Below are positions 1 to 8,267 of a stretch of 64,000 nt of DNA, in pieces. A model generated the notes under the pieces. The model did not search any database. It was not told the origin of the DNA and saw only the letters and a program-made list of their open reading frames with translations. The DNA is from JAAYOS01 sp050950785 (GTDB taxonomy: Bacteria > Bacillota > Clostridia > Oscillospirales > JAAYOS01): NCBI GenBank assembly GCA_050950785.1, contig JBMNIG010000023.1, positions 1 through 64,000 on the forward strand, read 5' to 3'. Position 1 is the stretch's first letter, and the number at the start of each line of letters is the position of its first letter. Made by a program: the position numbers and the translations under genes.

Positions 1-841
1 TGGCAGTGCTTATGACATCACGATTAGCATCTGGCATATCGGTCATGTTACCGTTTTTATCATCGAAACGGTAACAGCTTTTGGATTTGCTTACTGTGGC
101 AGATTTGTCATCACGCTCGGTTGAGAGGAAGGGAGCATAGAAGTTTACTCCAATCACACCGCCATGTTCCGATATGCTGCGTATCATCTCGTCCGTCAGG
201 TTCCTATGATGATATGTAACCGATCTTGCATTGGAATGAGATGCGACAAACGGGATATCAATCGTGCGGGATATATCCCAAAATCCTGCGTCTGATAAAT
301 GGCTCACATCAATCAGCATGCCCAGTCGCTTCATTTCATGTATGAACTCAAAGCCCTGTTCAGTAAGTCCTTCAGATGACGTAATTGGATCGATATTCGG
401 CGAACCGGCAGGGTTTCGGTGGTTCCAAGTCAATGTGACCAAGCGCACTCCGAGTCTGTGCAGCAAACGCAGATTGGAAAGTCGCGAACCTATTGTGCCA
501 CTATCCTCTAATGAAAGAAAAGCTGACTTTTTCCCTGCTATTCGGTTCTTCTCGATATCGAAAGCCGATCCTGCAAAGGCTATCGTGTCTGAAAACCTAT
601 CAAGTTCAAGGTAGAACCTGTCTATTATATCCAGACACATTTGAAGTGGCTGTTTTTCTTCCGGTGGAACAAATACTGCAAAAAACTGCGTGTCTGTACC
701 GCCGCTCTCCATTTTTTGAAGGTCTACATGAAAATCATTTCTATACAGCGAAGCGGCATCGCCGGATCTGTACAAACTTAGAAGCGTGTCGCAGTGCAAG
801 TCTATGCTTGCTATTCTCTTAGTTATGGCTTTCCGTGTCAA
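1..841 (-). CDS. membrane dipeptidase, peptidase family M19 (partial, C-terminus outside window)
   Basis: A zinc-dependent dipeptidase of the renal dipeptidase family, which cleaves dipeptides (and often D-amino-acid dipeptides). The minus-strand frame stays open from the window edge to a TTG start at 839-841, preceded by a GGGAGGG ribosome binding site around 851-857. The N-terminus carries the metal-binding HxD motif (LHCDTLLSL, residues 15-23). A conserved block SLEDSGTIG then LVTLTWNHRN follows, and later LIDVSHLSDAGFWDI and PFVASHSNARSV, both with the histidines typical of M19. The visible part ends after GGVIGVNFYAPFL, so the last third, with the DHIDH and GSDFDG motifs, lies left of the window. 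No ATG start fits, which is why a simple ATG-based search misses the gene. The family assignment is firm; the substrate is not known. Confidence 0.87.
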   Translation of the reverse strand, partial: MTRKAITKRIASIDLHCDTLLSLYRSGDAASLYRNDFHVDLQKMESGGTDTQFFAVFVPPEEKQPLQMCLDIIDRFYLELDRFSDTIAFAGSAFDIEKNRIAGKKSAFLSLEDSGTIGSRLSNLRLLHRLGVRLVTLTWNHRNPAGSPNIDPITSSEGLTEQGFEFIHEMKRLGMLIDVSHLSDAGFWDISRTIDIPFVASHSNARSVTYHHRNLTDEMIRSISEHGGVIGVNFYAPFLSTERDDKSATVSKSKSCYRFDDKNGNMTDMPDANRDVISTA

Positions 842-925
842 TATACAAGTCCCTCCCCGCAAATATCGATATAAAATCAGGCTATCCCTGTCGGAATCAA
901 CTTCCACCGGAATAGCCTTTTCTTC

Positions 926-999
926 TGGAGCGGGTGATGGGAATCGAACCCACGTTGCCGGCTTGGGAAGCCGGTGCTCTGCCATTGAGCTACACCCGC
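926..999 (-). tRNA. tRNA-Gly (anticodon CCC)
   Basis: The minus strand reads GCGGGTGTAGCTCAATGG at its 5' end and closes with CACCCGC, discriminator T and an encoded CCA (926-928). The acceptor stem is a perfect 7 bp. The anticodon loop is TTCCCAA, giving anticodon CCC for Gly. It lies just upstream of the M19 dipeptidase with its own promoter at 1025-1053. Confidence 0.95.
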
Positions 1000-1024
1000 A
1001 TAAGCAATTTTGTTCGTAAACAGT

Positions 1025-1053
1025 AGTTTAGCACAACACAATTCCTCTGTCAA
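1025..1053 (-). promoter_or_regulatory. sigma-A promoter of tRNA-Gly
   Basis: The minus strand reads TTGACA (1048-1053), a 17-bp spacer and TAAACT (1025-1030), about 26 bp before the tRNA 5' end. The -35 is full consensus and the -10 matches 4 of 6 positions. Confidence 0.65.
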
Positions 1054-1069
1054 CGGGTCTGATCTTGAA

Positions 1070-1100
1070 AAGTGCGGACAGTTTAGAACTGTCCGCACTT
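1070..1100 (-). terminator. rho-independent terminator of the Gld-type ABC operon
   Basis: A perfect 14-bp inverted repeat (AAGTGCGGACAGTT, 3-base loop, AACTGTCCGCACTT), followed on the minus strand by a short T-rich stretch. It sits about 200 bp after the stop of the DUF4340 gene and just ahead of the tRNA-Gly promoter. It could also work on the plus strand, where TTATTTT follows. Confidence 0.75.
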
Positions 1101-1159
1101 CTTATTTTAATCATTACCTTCTTTGCACAATGCTTAAAGCTTTCCGAATAAAATTCTTA

Positions 1160-1300
1160 GACCCCTAGGTTGCGAAACCGCATGTCCAACGTCCGACCGG
1201 AGTCGCCGTAGTCTGCAAGGCCCCTTCGGCGCCTGGGCCCTAGGTCTCTAGGTCTCTAGGCCCACTTGCGCTGCAACCTACACCACAACGCAAGTGTAAA
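1160..1300. repeat. GC-rich palindromic element of unknown type
   Basis: This stretch is much more GC-rich than its surroundings. It is bounded by an exact 8-bp inverted repeat (TAGGTTGC at 1166-1173, GCAACCTA at 1273-1280). Inside is a tandem TAGGTCTC unit (1241-1260) flanked by TGGGCC and GGCCCA, which can fold. A further 8-bp inverted repeat (CACTTGCG at 1263-1270, CGCAAGTG at 1289-1296) follows. It contains no coding frame of its own. It lies between the DUF4340 stop and the terminator at 1070-1100. It may be a small dispersed element or a structured 3' end; the sequence alone does not decide. Confidence 0.35.
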
Positions 1301-1303
1301 GGG

Positions 1304-2791
1304 TCAGCGTGGGATTTCTTCGCCTCGTGCGATGTAATCGAAGGCTTCTTTGAGCTCTCGAATGTCGGCGACATTGATATAGTACGCGGCTTGGCCTCCG
1401 TTGAGGCTGCCGGCATATTGGCGCTCATTTAGCGCAAATAGCCTTAGCTCCTCCTTAGACCCGTTGTTCATAATTATAGTTAAGGTATAATCCGGCTGTA
1501 CTGTCTCAATATCAACAGGTTCGGTTAACTCTCCTGCAATCATCATATCGAGCATTCTCACGAACAGACGGCGAGTGTTAGTTTCAGATATCGGACGTCC
1601 ATCAAGGGTGGCTTCAAACTCCACGACCTTTCCGGAATCATCCTTTTTATTGGCCTTGATCTCAAGGAGACGTTTCTCGCCTTCCATATCAAACACAAGC
1701 GACTTGACATCGTTGATGTTGTGGAGCCACAACAGCTTGAACATAAAGTCGACATAATCAAGTTCGCTAAGGGTGGGGGAGACCATATCCGCCAGCAATA
1801 CTGTGTTTGCTCCTTCGACCATCACATAGGCTGCAGTTCCGCTTCTGTCACCTATCAGGTAGTGAACCTCTGTTCCATCGGTGTTTTTCATCCAAACATG
1901 AAGCGGGTTGTCCAAACCGTATTTACTCAAGTCCTCCGGTTCATCCTCTACCACTGAGGTTATTGAAATCGCAGCGACAACGTTGATCAGCTTGCTTTCA
2001 ACGATAGTGTCGTTGCACTCTGACTCGACAGGCTTTGTCATATAATACTTGGTCGAACCAAGAGGCATATCTCCAAGCTCTTTGTCGGTACGCATATTGA
2101 TCTCAATATCAGAGCCGGTTTCCGGATTGTGTACACGAACATAGGTTATAAAGCCCGCTGCTTCAACCTTCATCTGATCTTCGCTTAGATAGGATGGGAA
2201 AAAATCCAATTCGCGGTACTGAAGCTCAGAAGTCATAAGGTTTTCAACCACATATCTGCTTACAGCATAGACAGTGTTTTCTCCTTTAACTCGGGCATAG
2301 TAAGAGTCTTGGAGGGAGGTCATCTTTCCGATATGGATCTCACGGACAACGTCGCCCTCGCTGGTTTCGTAGTATGATCTTGCAATCAACTGTGGATCAT
2401 CAAGTTCATACTCACTAAAATCACTTACGTTTTGCGCGACCTCTGCAAGTGCCGAGATCGAAACAATATTAAAGGCAGTGGCACGCATTGAGTCTTGGCT
2501 GTAGCCCCAGCCAGCCTTTGCAGGTGACAATATGAATGCACGGGCGTCACCTGAATCGTCAACGTCAATTTTAATGTCCATACCGTCACGGAAATCAAAT
2601 TCCATCCGTTTCAGATCATAATAATCCTCTTTATACAGGTAAATCGTCTCAGGTGCTTTGGATGCAGTCGGGCTAGGTGATGCCTCCTCCGGGGTATTCT
2701 CGGGAAGCATTTTCAACAGGAAATAGGCCGCAATTATTAAGGCCAGAACAACTGCCGTAATTACTACTGGTTTTAGCGCCTTTTTGCTCAT
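1304..2791 (-). CDS. DUF4340-domain membrane-anchored protein of a Gld-type ABC operon
   Basis: A 495-residue protein with an N-terminal signal anchor (about residues 7-26: basic SKKALK then a long hydrophobic run) and a short Ser/Pro/Thr-rich linker. The large extracytoplasmic region resembles DUF4340 proteins, which are regularly encoded next to GldG-like proteins. The ATG at 2789-2791 is chosen over an upstream in-frame codon because it overlaps the stop of the preceding gene (TAATG) and begins directly with the signal anchor. It is the last gene of the operon after the ATPase, permease and GldG-like genes. Function is unknown; the context suggests it works with the ABC complex at the outer face of the membrane. 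Confidence 0.75.
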   Translation of the reverse strand: MSKKALKPVVITAVVLALIIAAYFLLKMLPENTPEEASPSPTASKAPETIYLYKEDYYDLKRMEFDFRDGMDIKIDVDDSGDARAFILSPAKAGWGYSQDSMRATAFNIVSISALAEVAQNVSDFSEYELDDPQLIARSYYETSEGDVVREIHIGKMTSLQDSYYARVKGENTVYAVSRYVVENLMTSELQYRELDFFPSYLSEDQMKVEAAGFITYVRVHNPETGSDIEINMRTDKELGDMPLGSTKYYMTKPVESECNDTIVESKLINVVAAISITSVVEDEPEDLSKYGLDNPLHVWMKNTDGTEVHYLIGDRSGTAAYVMVEGANTVLLADMVSPTLSELDYVDFMFKLLWLHNINDVKSLVFDMEGEKRLLEIKANKKDDSGKVVEFEATLDGRPISETNTRRLFVRMLDMMIAGELTEPVDIETVQPDYTLTIIMNNGSKEELRLFALNERQYAGSLNGGQAAYYINVADIRELKEAFDYIARGEEIPR

Positions 2792-4242
2792 TACATGTTT
2801 CTCCTTCTGGCCCAAATGTAGAATCCGCAGGTCAGGGTACCAAGGGGTATTATTACAACCAGGAACCAAAATACGACAGAAGCCTGGTCGCCTAAAATGT
2901 TAAGCTGCGATGAAGTGTAATACCTTGGTTCAACAACTATTGCATCGGCAGATTCGTTCATGTAGTTGATGGCCCGAACAAAGAATCGCTGGTTAAGGAA
3001 TGCATCAACTTCGAGCATTTCATCTGCTGCCATATTGAGCTGGGCAAAGAGGATACGTGAGTAGTTATTTTGTAGGTTGACGATCTTATTTTGCTCAGTA
3101 AGCACACTTACGTAGAATGGACCTTCAAGGTCGCCCTCTTCACGGGCTGTGCTGGTCAATGTCTTTTCAGAACTGTACATCTTACCGTATGAGGCAGAGG
3201 ATGTGACCAAAATCGGATAAACTGTGCGCCAACCCTGTGTATCATACAGAGTGGTGATTTGTCGTGATATCGGAGCTATGACATATTCTCCCGATCTTCC
3301 CAAATCTTCGGTCATACTGTGGTTTATCATAGAGGGAGCAAGAGTAGTGGGAACGCTGATCGACTGCTTTTCGTCACCCACAAGTACCTGCTCGTACTTG
3401 ATTCCCCAATCTTCCATAAACCGTTCAAAAACAGGAAGAGTAGGCACGTTCAAGTCATACAAAACGATTGCGTTACCGTTACGCTCAAAATATGCGTCCA
3501 GCTTTTCGATCTCCTCAGCGGTAAAGTCAGTTCTGGGAGCTGCGATGATCAACATAGAGCATTCATCCGGAATGTCGTCGATGGAAAGGTTGATGGTATC
3601 TACCTTATAGTTTCCGGAGACCAGCAGAGAATTGAGCTGAGGAAGGTTTGTCTCGCTGTGCCCCTGTACGCGAAGCGCAACAGGAAGCTCATCAATAACA
3701 CAGTACATGATTGCGGATGAAAGCTTCTGCTCAGCCTGAAGTCCGGTGATATACTGTTCCTGAGTCTCGTAGTTTGTTCGGATAGCGTACAAATCGGCAG
3801 GGTTGAGAACCTTGTAGCGCTTTCCACTTTCCACAACGATATCCCGATAATTAGGCGTTCCAAGATCACTATACTGATCGACGATTTCCGGGTTCACATA
3901 GGGATCGATGTACCTGATACTGATCTTCCCGTCAGAGAGCGCAATATAACGAAGGATGACCTCACGGATAGGTGAGAATGAGGCGTTGTCAATGTAGACG
4001 CTCTCGGAGCTTAGTATAGTGATTTGAATATCCTCTTGCAAATCATTTTGCAAAAAGCGTTTAGTCTCATCGGAAATCTCATATATTCTTTCGTCTGTAA
4101 GGTCAATACGTAAGCCGAATCTATCTGTTGCATAGGATACAAATACATTTAGTATAACTGCGGCAGCAATGAACATTGCTGTAAAAATGACGGTGAGTGT
4201 GCCGTATTTCAGCTTTTTCCCCGTTATTCTGAATCGTCTCAT
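2791..4242 (-). CDS. GldG-like ABC transporter auxiliary protein
   Basis: A 483-residue protein with an N-terminal membrane segment (about residues 14-36), a long extracytoplasmic region and a C-terminal membrane segment (about 455-477) ending in a basic tail ARRRNM. The segment RIDLTDERIYEISDETKRF matches the start of the GldG / ABC_transp_aux family. These proteins pair with GldA-type ATPases and GldF-type permeases. In gliding Bacteroidetes the set supports motility; in Firmicutes its role is unsettled. The gene starts 14 bp after the permease stop and overlaps the DUF4340 start by one base, so the genes are co-transcribed. Family assignment is good; the function here is inferred only. Confidence 0.8.
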   Translation of the reverse strand: MRRFRITGKKLKYGTLTVIFTAMFIAAAVILNVFVSYATDRFGLRIDLTDERIYEISDETKRFLQNDLQEDIQITILSSESVYIDNASFSPIREVILRYIALSDGKISIRYIDPYVNPEIVDQYSDLGTPNYRDIVVESGKRYKVLNPADLYAIRTNYETQEQYITGLQAEQKLSSAIMYCVIDELPVALRVQGHSETNLPQLNSLLVSGNYKVDTINLSIDDIPDECSMLIIAAPRTDFTAEEIEKLDAYFERNGNAIVLYDLNVPTLPVFERFMEDWGIKYEQVLVGDEKQSISVPTTLAPSMINHSMTEDLGRSGEYVIAPISRQITTLYDTQGWRTVYPILVTSSASYGKMYSSEKTLTSTAREEGDLEGPFYVSVLTEQNKIVNLQNNYSRILFAQLNMAADEMLEVDAFLNQRFFVRAINYMNESADAIVVEPRYYTSSQLNILGDQASVVFWFLVVIIPLGTLTCGFYIWARRRNM

Positions 4243-4256
4243 TTCATTTCCTCCCC

Positions 4257-4961
4257 TTAGCTCCAGCGCTTCTTTTCGATGACACGGGTAGTGAGGAAAG
4301 TGAAGATGGCAGCAACACTTATATAGTAGATAAGGTCGCTAATTGCCAAAACCCCGCGGCTGATATTCTCATATCTGCGGAACATCGAAATGGCATACAA
4401 AAAGTTATTGATGATCCTGTTGTTATACCCGATACCGGAATAATCGAGCAGATAAAGGCCGAGGAACACGGCAAGAGCAAGAACTGCCGAAATGAGCTGA
4501 TTTTCTGTCAGAGACGAGAGAAACAACCCGATCGATATAAACGCTGCTGCTACGCAGTAGATTGCAATGTAGTTAGCAAGTACCTGCTTGACGTTCGGCT
4601 GACCGTATGCGGCAATTATAACAAGGTAAAGCAGTGAGAAGAGAATCACAACTGAAAACATTGCAAGTGCCGCAAGGAATTTCCCAAATACAATTTTAAA
4701 AACGCTGTTGGGTGAGGTAAGTAGAAGCTGATCTGTTCTCTGCTTATACTCCTCACTAAAGAGTCTCATCGTGAGGATCGGTACGGTAAAGATCAAGATA
4801 AATCTAATAAATCCGAACAAGCTTGCTATATCAGATGTTGCTCGAAGAATATTGTTGATATAAAAATAGGAGTTCAGTACAGCAAGGAATGCAGCAATAA
4901 ACACATACCCGATAGGGGAGGTGAAGTAGCCGCGCAAATCTCTCTTTAAAACTGCAAGCAT
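4257..4961 (-). CDS. ABC-2 type permease (GldF-like)
   Basis: A 234-residue integral membrane protein with about six hydrophobic segments. It opens with LAVLKRDLRGYFTSPIGYVF, a typical start of ABC-2 permeases whose TM1 follows a short amphipathic helix. The segment RLFSEEYKQRTDQLLLTSP matches the conserved cytoplasmic coupling region of GldF-like proteins. It starts two bases after the ATPase gene stop and is followed by the GldG-like gene. Together these four genes form one ABC system, most likely working on an envelope-related substrate that cannot be named from sequence. Confidence 0.83.
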   Translation of the reverse strand: MLAVLKRDLRGYFTSPIGYVFIAAFLAVLNSYFYINNILRATSDIASLFGFIRFILIFTVPILTMRLFSEEYKQRTDQLLLTSPNSVFKIVFGKFLAALAMFSVVILFSLLYLVIIAAYGQPNVKQVLANYIAIYCVAAAFISIGLFLSSLTENQLISAVLALAVFLGLYLLDYSGIGYNNRIINNFLYAISMFRRYENISRGVLAISDLIYYISVAAIFTFLTTRVIEKKRWS

Positions 4962-4963
4962 TA

Positions 4964-5929
4964 TTAATGGACCCCCTTCAAATCATCCTGATCGGCTGTG
5001 TCTTCGGTAAGCGTCATGAATATATCCTCAAGTGACATGTCGCGAGGACGCATCATCAGGATAGGATATCCTGCCTTGGCAAGAGAATTGAACATGGGCT
5101 TGCGAATATCTATCGAGGGATGTGACTCCACAAGGAAATCACTGGCGCCCTGCTCCCTGTCCGCAAGCGGCACCACTTCCCGGACACCGTCAATAGCGCG
5201 TAAAATCTGCGATACATTACGCTTTGGTCCGGCTACGCGAACGGCAAGCTTATGCTCCCCGGCTACGTTTGCAGCGAGGTTTTGAGGCTCATCGTCGGCG
5301 ATGATGACTCCCTTGTTTATAACAAGCACTCTCTCACAAATGGCTTCAACCTCAGGGAGTATATGAGTCGAAAGTATGACAGTGCGACGCCTTCCCAATT
5401 CCTTTATGACATTGCGTATCTCAACGATCTGCCTTGGATCGAGTCCCACTGTCGGTTCGTCCAATATAAGTACATCGGGATTGCCGATAAGCGCCTGAGC
5501 CAGTCCCACGCGCTGTCTGTATCCCTTAGACAGGTTTTTTATCACTCTTTGATAAACTTGATCGATGCCAACAAGTTCACAAATTTCTGAAAGGTGCTTT
5601 TTCCTGTTAGGCAAATTTGCATTCTTCAGATCGTAAACAAAATCAAGATACTCCGACACCTTCATATCAAGGTAAAGAGGCGGGTGTTCCGGAAGATAGC
5701 CGATATGTTTCTTGGCGGCAATCGGATCTTCTAGAACATCGATCCCTGCTACTTTAGCTGTCCCTGAAGTTGCCGACAGATATCCGGTGATGATGTTCAT
5801 GGTTGTGGTTTTTCCGGCACCGTTGGGGCCTAAAAAGCCGACAATTTCCCCCTCGTTGATAGTAAAGGAAATCTTGTCGACGCCCCTCTTGTCGCCGTAT
5901 ACCTTCGTAAGCTGGCTTACTTCAATCAT
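4964..5929 (-). CDS. ABC transporter ATPase (GldA/CcmA-like)
   Basis: A 321-residue nucleotide-binding protein with Walker A GPNGAGKTT (about residues 34-42), Q-loop region YLPEHPPLY, signature LSKGYRQR (133-140), Walker B DVLILDEPT (152-160) and H-loop STHIL. A C-terminal extension of about 100 residues (VAGEHKLAVRVAG onward) is common in ATPases paired with ABC-2 permeases. It is the first gene of the operon and would power the permease directly downstream. The start ATG lies about 7 bases after GGAGGG. The substrate is not predictable. Confidence 0.9.
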   Translation of the reverse strand: MIEVSQLTKVYGDKRGVDKISFTINEGEIVGFLGPNGAGKTTTMNIITGYLSATSGTAKVAGIDVLEDPIAAKKHIGYLPEHPPLYLDMKVSEYLDFVYDLKNANLPNRKKHLSEICELVGIDQVYQRVIKNLSKGYRQRVGLAQALIGNPDVLILDEPTVGLDPRQIVEIRNVIKELGRRRTVILSTHILPEVEAICERVLVINKGVIIADDEPQNLAANVAGEHKLAVRVAGPKRNVSQILRAIDGVREVVPLADREQGASDFLVESHPSIDIRKPMFNSLAKAGYPILMMRPRDMSLEDIFMTLTEDTADQDDLKGVH

Positions 5930-6363
5930 TGCAGTCCCTCCACGCGCTTAAGGCGAGTACAGATTTAGAATCGCTGATTTAGAATTTGCTACAAATCTCA
6001 GCTAATTATAACACAAGTTCGCTAATGTTTGTTAAAACTGTGTAAACAACCGCAAAAATCATTATACCATATTTGTCAATAGTTGTCCGTTTATCACGGT
6101 TTTTGGACACGGGTGTACACAGAGACAGGTCCCTTTGCCAATTTGGTAGGCACTGGAGTGGACACGGTACAGATTACTTGTCAAGTAAGTGACGGTGACA
6201 CATAGAAAGATTCATTGTCCAAGTTGTCGAACAATGTGTGGACAACGTACCTGTCACCGTGTCTACATCCCCGTATCCCACCTTGAGTGAGCCCATTGGA
6301 CACCCTGGCCTGACAAAATAAGCAGGGATAACAGAAAACTACTGTTTATCCCTGCTAAGTTAT
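5930..6363. repeat. intergenic region with inverted GACACGGTGACAGG-like repeats
   Basis: A 434-bp gap without a convincing gene. Its middle (about 6110-6275) holds several related short words: TGGACACGG, GTGACGGTGACACA and ACCTGTCACCGTGTC, the last two in opposite orientation, plus GACAGGTCCC. Such short inverted words resemble dispersed REP-like intergenic repeats of Firmicutes. The right side (6321-6356) is a terminator for the Opp operon; the left side, next to the ATPase start, would hold the promoter of the Gld-type operon, with a TATAAT on the minus strand near 6003-6008. Confidence 0.4.
6321..6356 (-). terminator. terminator after the Opp operon
   Basis: The minus strand has AGCAGGGATAAACAG, a short loop and CTGTTATCCCTGCT, followed by TTATTTTG. 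It lies just after the stop of the 65-residue membrane protein, so it closes the Opp transcription unit. Confidence 0.8.
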
Positions 6364-6561
6364 TCAACGGAAAAAGAAGAACCAAAGGATCCCGACTATA
6401 AATACTGTTACAATGATTGCAGCCGGCAAAAAGACGCCAAATGCCGCTATGAGCATAGCAGGTAGGTCTCCCTTTTCAAGCTTGGGCTTATCGTCATTTA
6501 GACCGGAAGGTTTGCCGTCTCCTTCAGCGGGGGGACGGGATCCTCTTCTTTTTCTGAACAT
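6364..6561 (-). CDS. small membrane protein, unknown function
   Basis: A 65-residue product with a basic, Pro/Gly-rich hydrophilic N-terminal half (residues 1-32) and one strong C-terminal membrane segment (about 34-62) that ends in WFFFFR. A ribosome binding site AAAGGAG precedes the ATG. It follows the oppF gene by 74 bp and precedes the operon terminator, so it is probably the last gene of the Opp unit. I recognise no family. A role as an accessory subunit of the importer is a guess from position only. Confidence 0.55.
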   Translation of the reverse strand: MFRKRRGSRPPAEGDGKPSGLNDDKPKLEKGDLPAMLIAAFGVFLPAAIIVTVFIVGILWFFFFR

Positions 6562-6635
6562 CCGTAAGTTTCTCCTTTCCTAATCGCAACCTTAAGGGCT
6601 CTTACAGCCACTTGCCGATTTCGATAAGTGAGGAA

Positions 6636-8267
6636 TCACTCTGCTTGTTTTTCGTCAGCGGAGCCAAATGACACTTGACTTTTTTCAAGTATGTGATGGC
6701 AGGCGACAAAGTGATCGGGCTCTGCCTCTATGAACTCCGGCACGACCTGCTTGCAAATTTCGGTTGCGTAGCGGCACCGTGTATGGAACTTACATCCCTT
6801 CGGAGGATTGATCGGGCTTGGAATATCGCCTTCAATCAAAATCGGCTCACGTTTATCGTCAACATCTGTTGTCGGAATAGCGGATAGAAGGGCCTCCGTA
6901 TAAGGATGCTTGGGGTTACGGAATATTTCCTCAGATGAAGCTAACTCAACTATATTGCCCAAATACATGACTCCTATGCGGTTGCTTATATATTTAACAA
7001 CCGACAGGTCGTGGGAAATGAACAAATAAGTCAGGTTTTCCTTCTTTTTGAGGTCCACCAGCAGGTTGATTATCTGTGATTGGATCGAAACGTCAAGTGC
7101 AGAGACAGCCTCGTCACAGACTACAAACTTGGGATCAAGAGCGAGGGAACGGGCAATGCCAATACGCTGCCTCTGTCCTCCTGAGAACTGGTGCGGATAA
7201 CGGTGGATCATGTATGAAGCAAGACCACAGTCTTCCATGACCTTCATGATATAGTCCTGCATCTTCTCGTCGTCTTTTTTGAAGAACTCGTGTGCGAGAA
7301 GCCCTTCACCGATGATCTGTCCGACAGTCATTCTGGGGTTGAGGGATGAATAAGGATCCTGGAATATCAACTGCATGTCTTTTCTCAGTTTCCTCATCTC
7401 CGGATACGTCAGACGAGCAAGGTCGATCCCGTCATCGCGATATGCCTCGTACTTTTGAAACTCAGCGTTATCAGCGTACTTAGCGCGCATCTGATCGATT
7501 TTCAGGTCGCTTTGCTTTATTTCCTCCGCCTTTTGATCGATCTGGCGCAGTTTAGCTTCCCTTTTCTTCTCAAACTCGGCGATCTTGCGCTCTAGGGCAG
7601 ATGTAGACTTTTTTTCTCTCTTGTTGATCTCAACGTCGCCCCTGAGCTCTCTGAGCTCAAGCTCAATACTATCCAGCTCTTCCTGAAGCTTGCACTTGGC
7701 TTCGGAAATCTCATAGCTTCTCAGAAATGCCTTAGAAACCTCATTGAGGTCCTCAGCAACTATGAATCCGCCTATAAGCTGGGCTATATTTAGAAATGCC
7801 TCATGGGCGTCTCTTTTAGCTTTGTCAAGCTCGTTGCGCTTTTCAAAAAGCTGCTTTGCGTTGGGATGGTCCTCAGGGATCTCATCCTTGGCCGTTCCTT
7901 CTCCTCCGTCCCAGCCCAGGAGTTCATCATATTCCCTGTCGATCCTGTCGCGCAACTTGAATAGCTCTTGCATCTCCCTGTGTAGCTTGGGGAGATTTTC
8001 AAATGTTTTACGCACGTACTTGGGAGCAATATAATCCAGTGATCTCCCGTAGTACATGGTCTTTCCATCAGTTTGCCTGTATAGCTGCAACAGTGTGCGG
8101 CCAAGTGTCGATTTCCCGCATCCGCTCTCGCCAACAAGGCCTAATGTTTCGCCTTCGTAAATATCAAGAGTAATGTCGTCATTTGCCTTGACAACAAGCT
8201 TGTTGCCCTTTAGCGGGAAATACTGTTTTAAGTTGCGAATGCGGAGCAATACCTTTTTATCTTCCAT
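6636..8267 (-). CDS. oppF: oligopeptide ABC importer ATPase OppF with a large coiled-coil insertion
   Basis: One of the two ATPases of a peptide importer. It has Walker A GESGCGKST (46-54), Q-loop IFQDPYSSLNPR (301-312), signature FSGGQRQR (361-368), Walker B FVVCDEAVSALD (381-392), H-loop ISHDLS, and the C-terminal Cys-containing oligopeptide-transporter motif GCKFHTRCRYATEICK. At 543 residues it is about 200 longer than usual OppF. The extra part, roughly residues 82-288, lies between Walker A and the Q-loop. It is rich in Glu, Lys and Arg with heptad-like stretches (near 185-262) that look like coiled coil. All catalytic motifs are intact and the frame is continuous, so the insertion looks real. 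The gene overlaps the end of oppD by 11 bp. Confidence 0.88.
   Translation of the reverse strand: MEDKKVLLRIRNLKQYFPLKGNKLVVKANDDITLDIYEGETLGLVGESGCGKSTLGRTLLQLYRQTDGKTMYYGRSLDYIAPKYVRKTFENLPKLHREMQELFKLRDRIDREYDELLGWDGGEGTAKDEIPEDHPNAKQLFEKRNELDKAKRDAHEAFLNIAQLIGGFIVAEDLNEVSKAFLRSYEISEAKCKLQEELDSIELELRELRGDVEINKREKKSTSALERKIAEFEKKREAKLRQIDQKAEEIKQSDLKIDQMRAKYADNAEFQKYEAYRDDGIDLARLTYPEMRKLRKDMQLIFQDPYSSLNPRMTVGQIIGEGLLAHEFFKKDDEKMQDYIMKVMEDCGLASYMIHRYPHQFSGGQRQRIGIARSLALDPKFVVCDEAVSALDVSIQSQIINLLVDLKKKENLTYLFISHDLSVVKYISNRIGVMYLGNIVELASSEEIFRNPKHPYTEALLSAIPTTDVDDKREPILIEGDIPSPINPPKGCKFHTRCRYATEICKQVVPEFIEAEPDHFVACHHILEKSQVSFGSADEKQAE

Noticed and set aside
786..1019. Open frame over the tRNA-Gly region with a GDGNRTHVAGLGSRC-like product
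   Set aside because: It is the antisense translation of tRNA-Gly, a common false gene.
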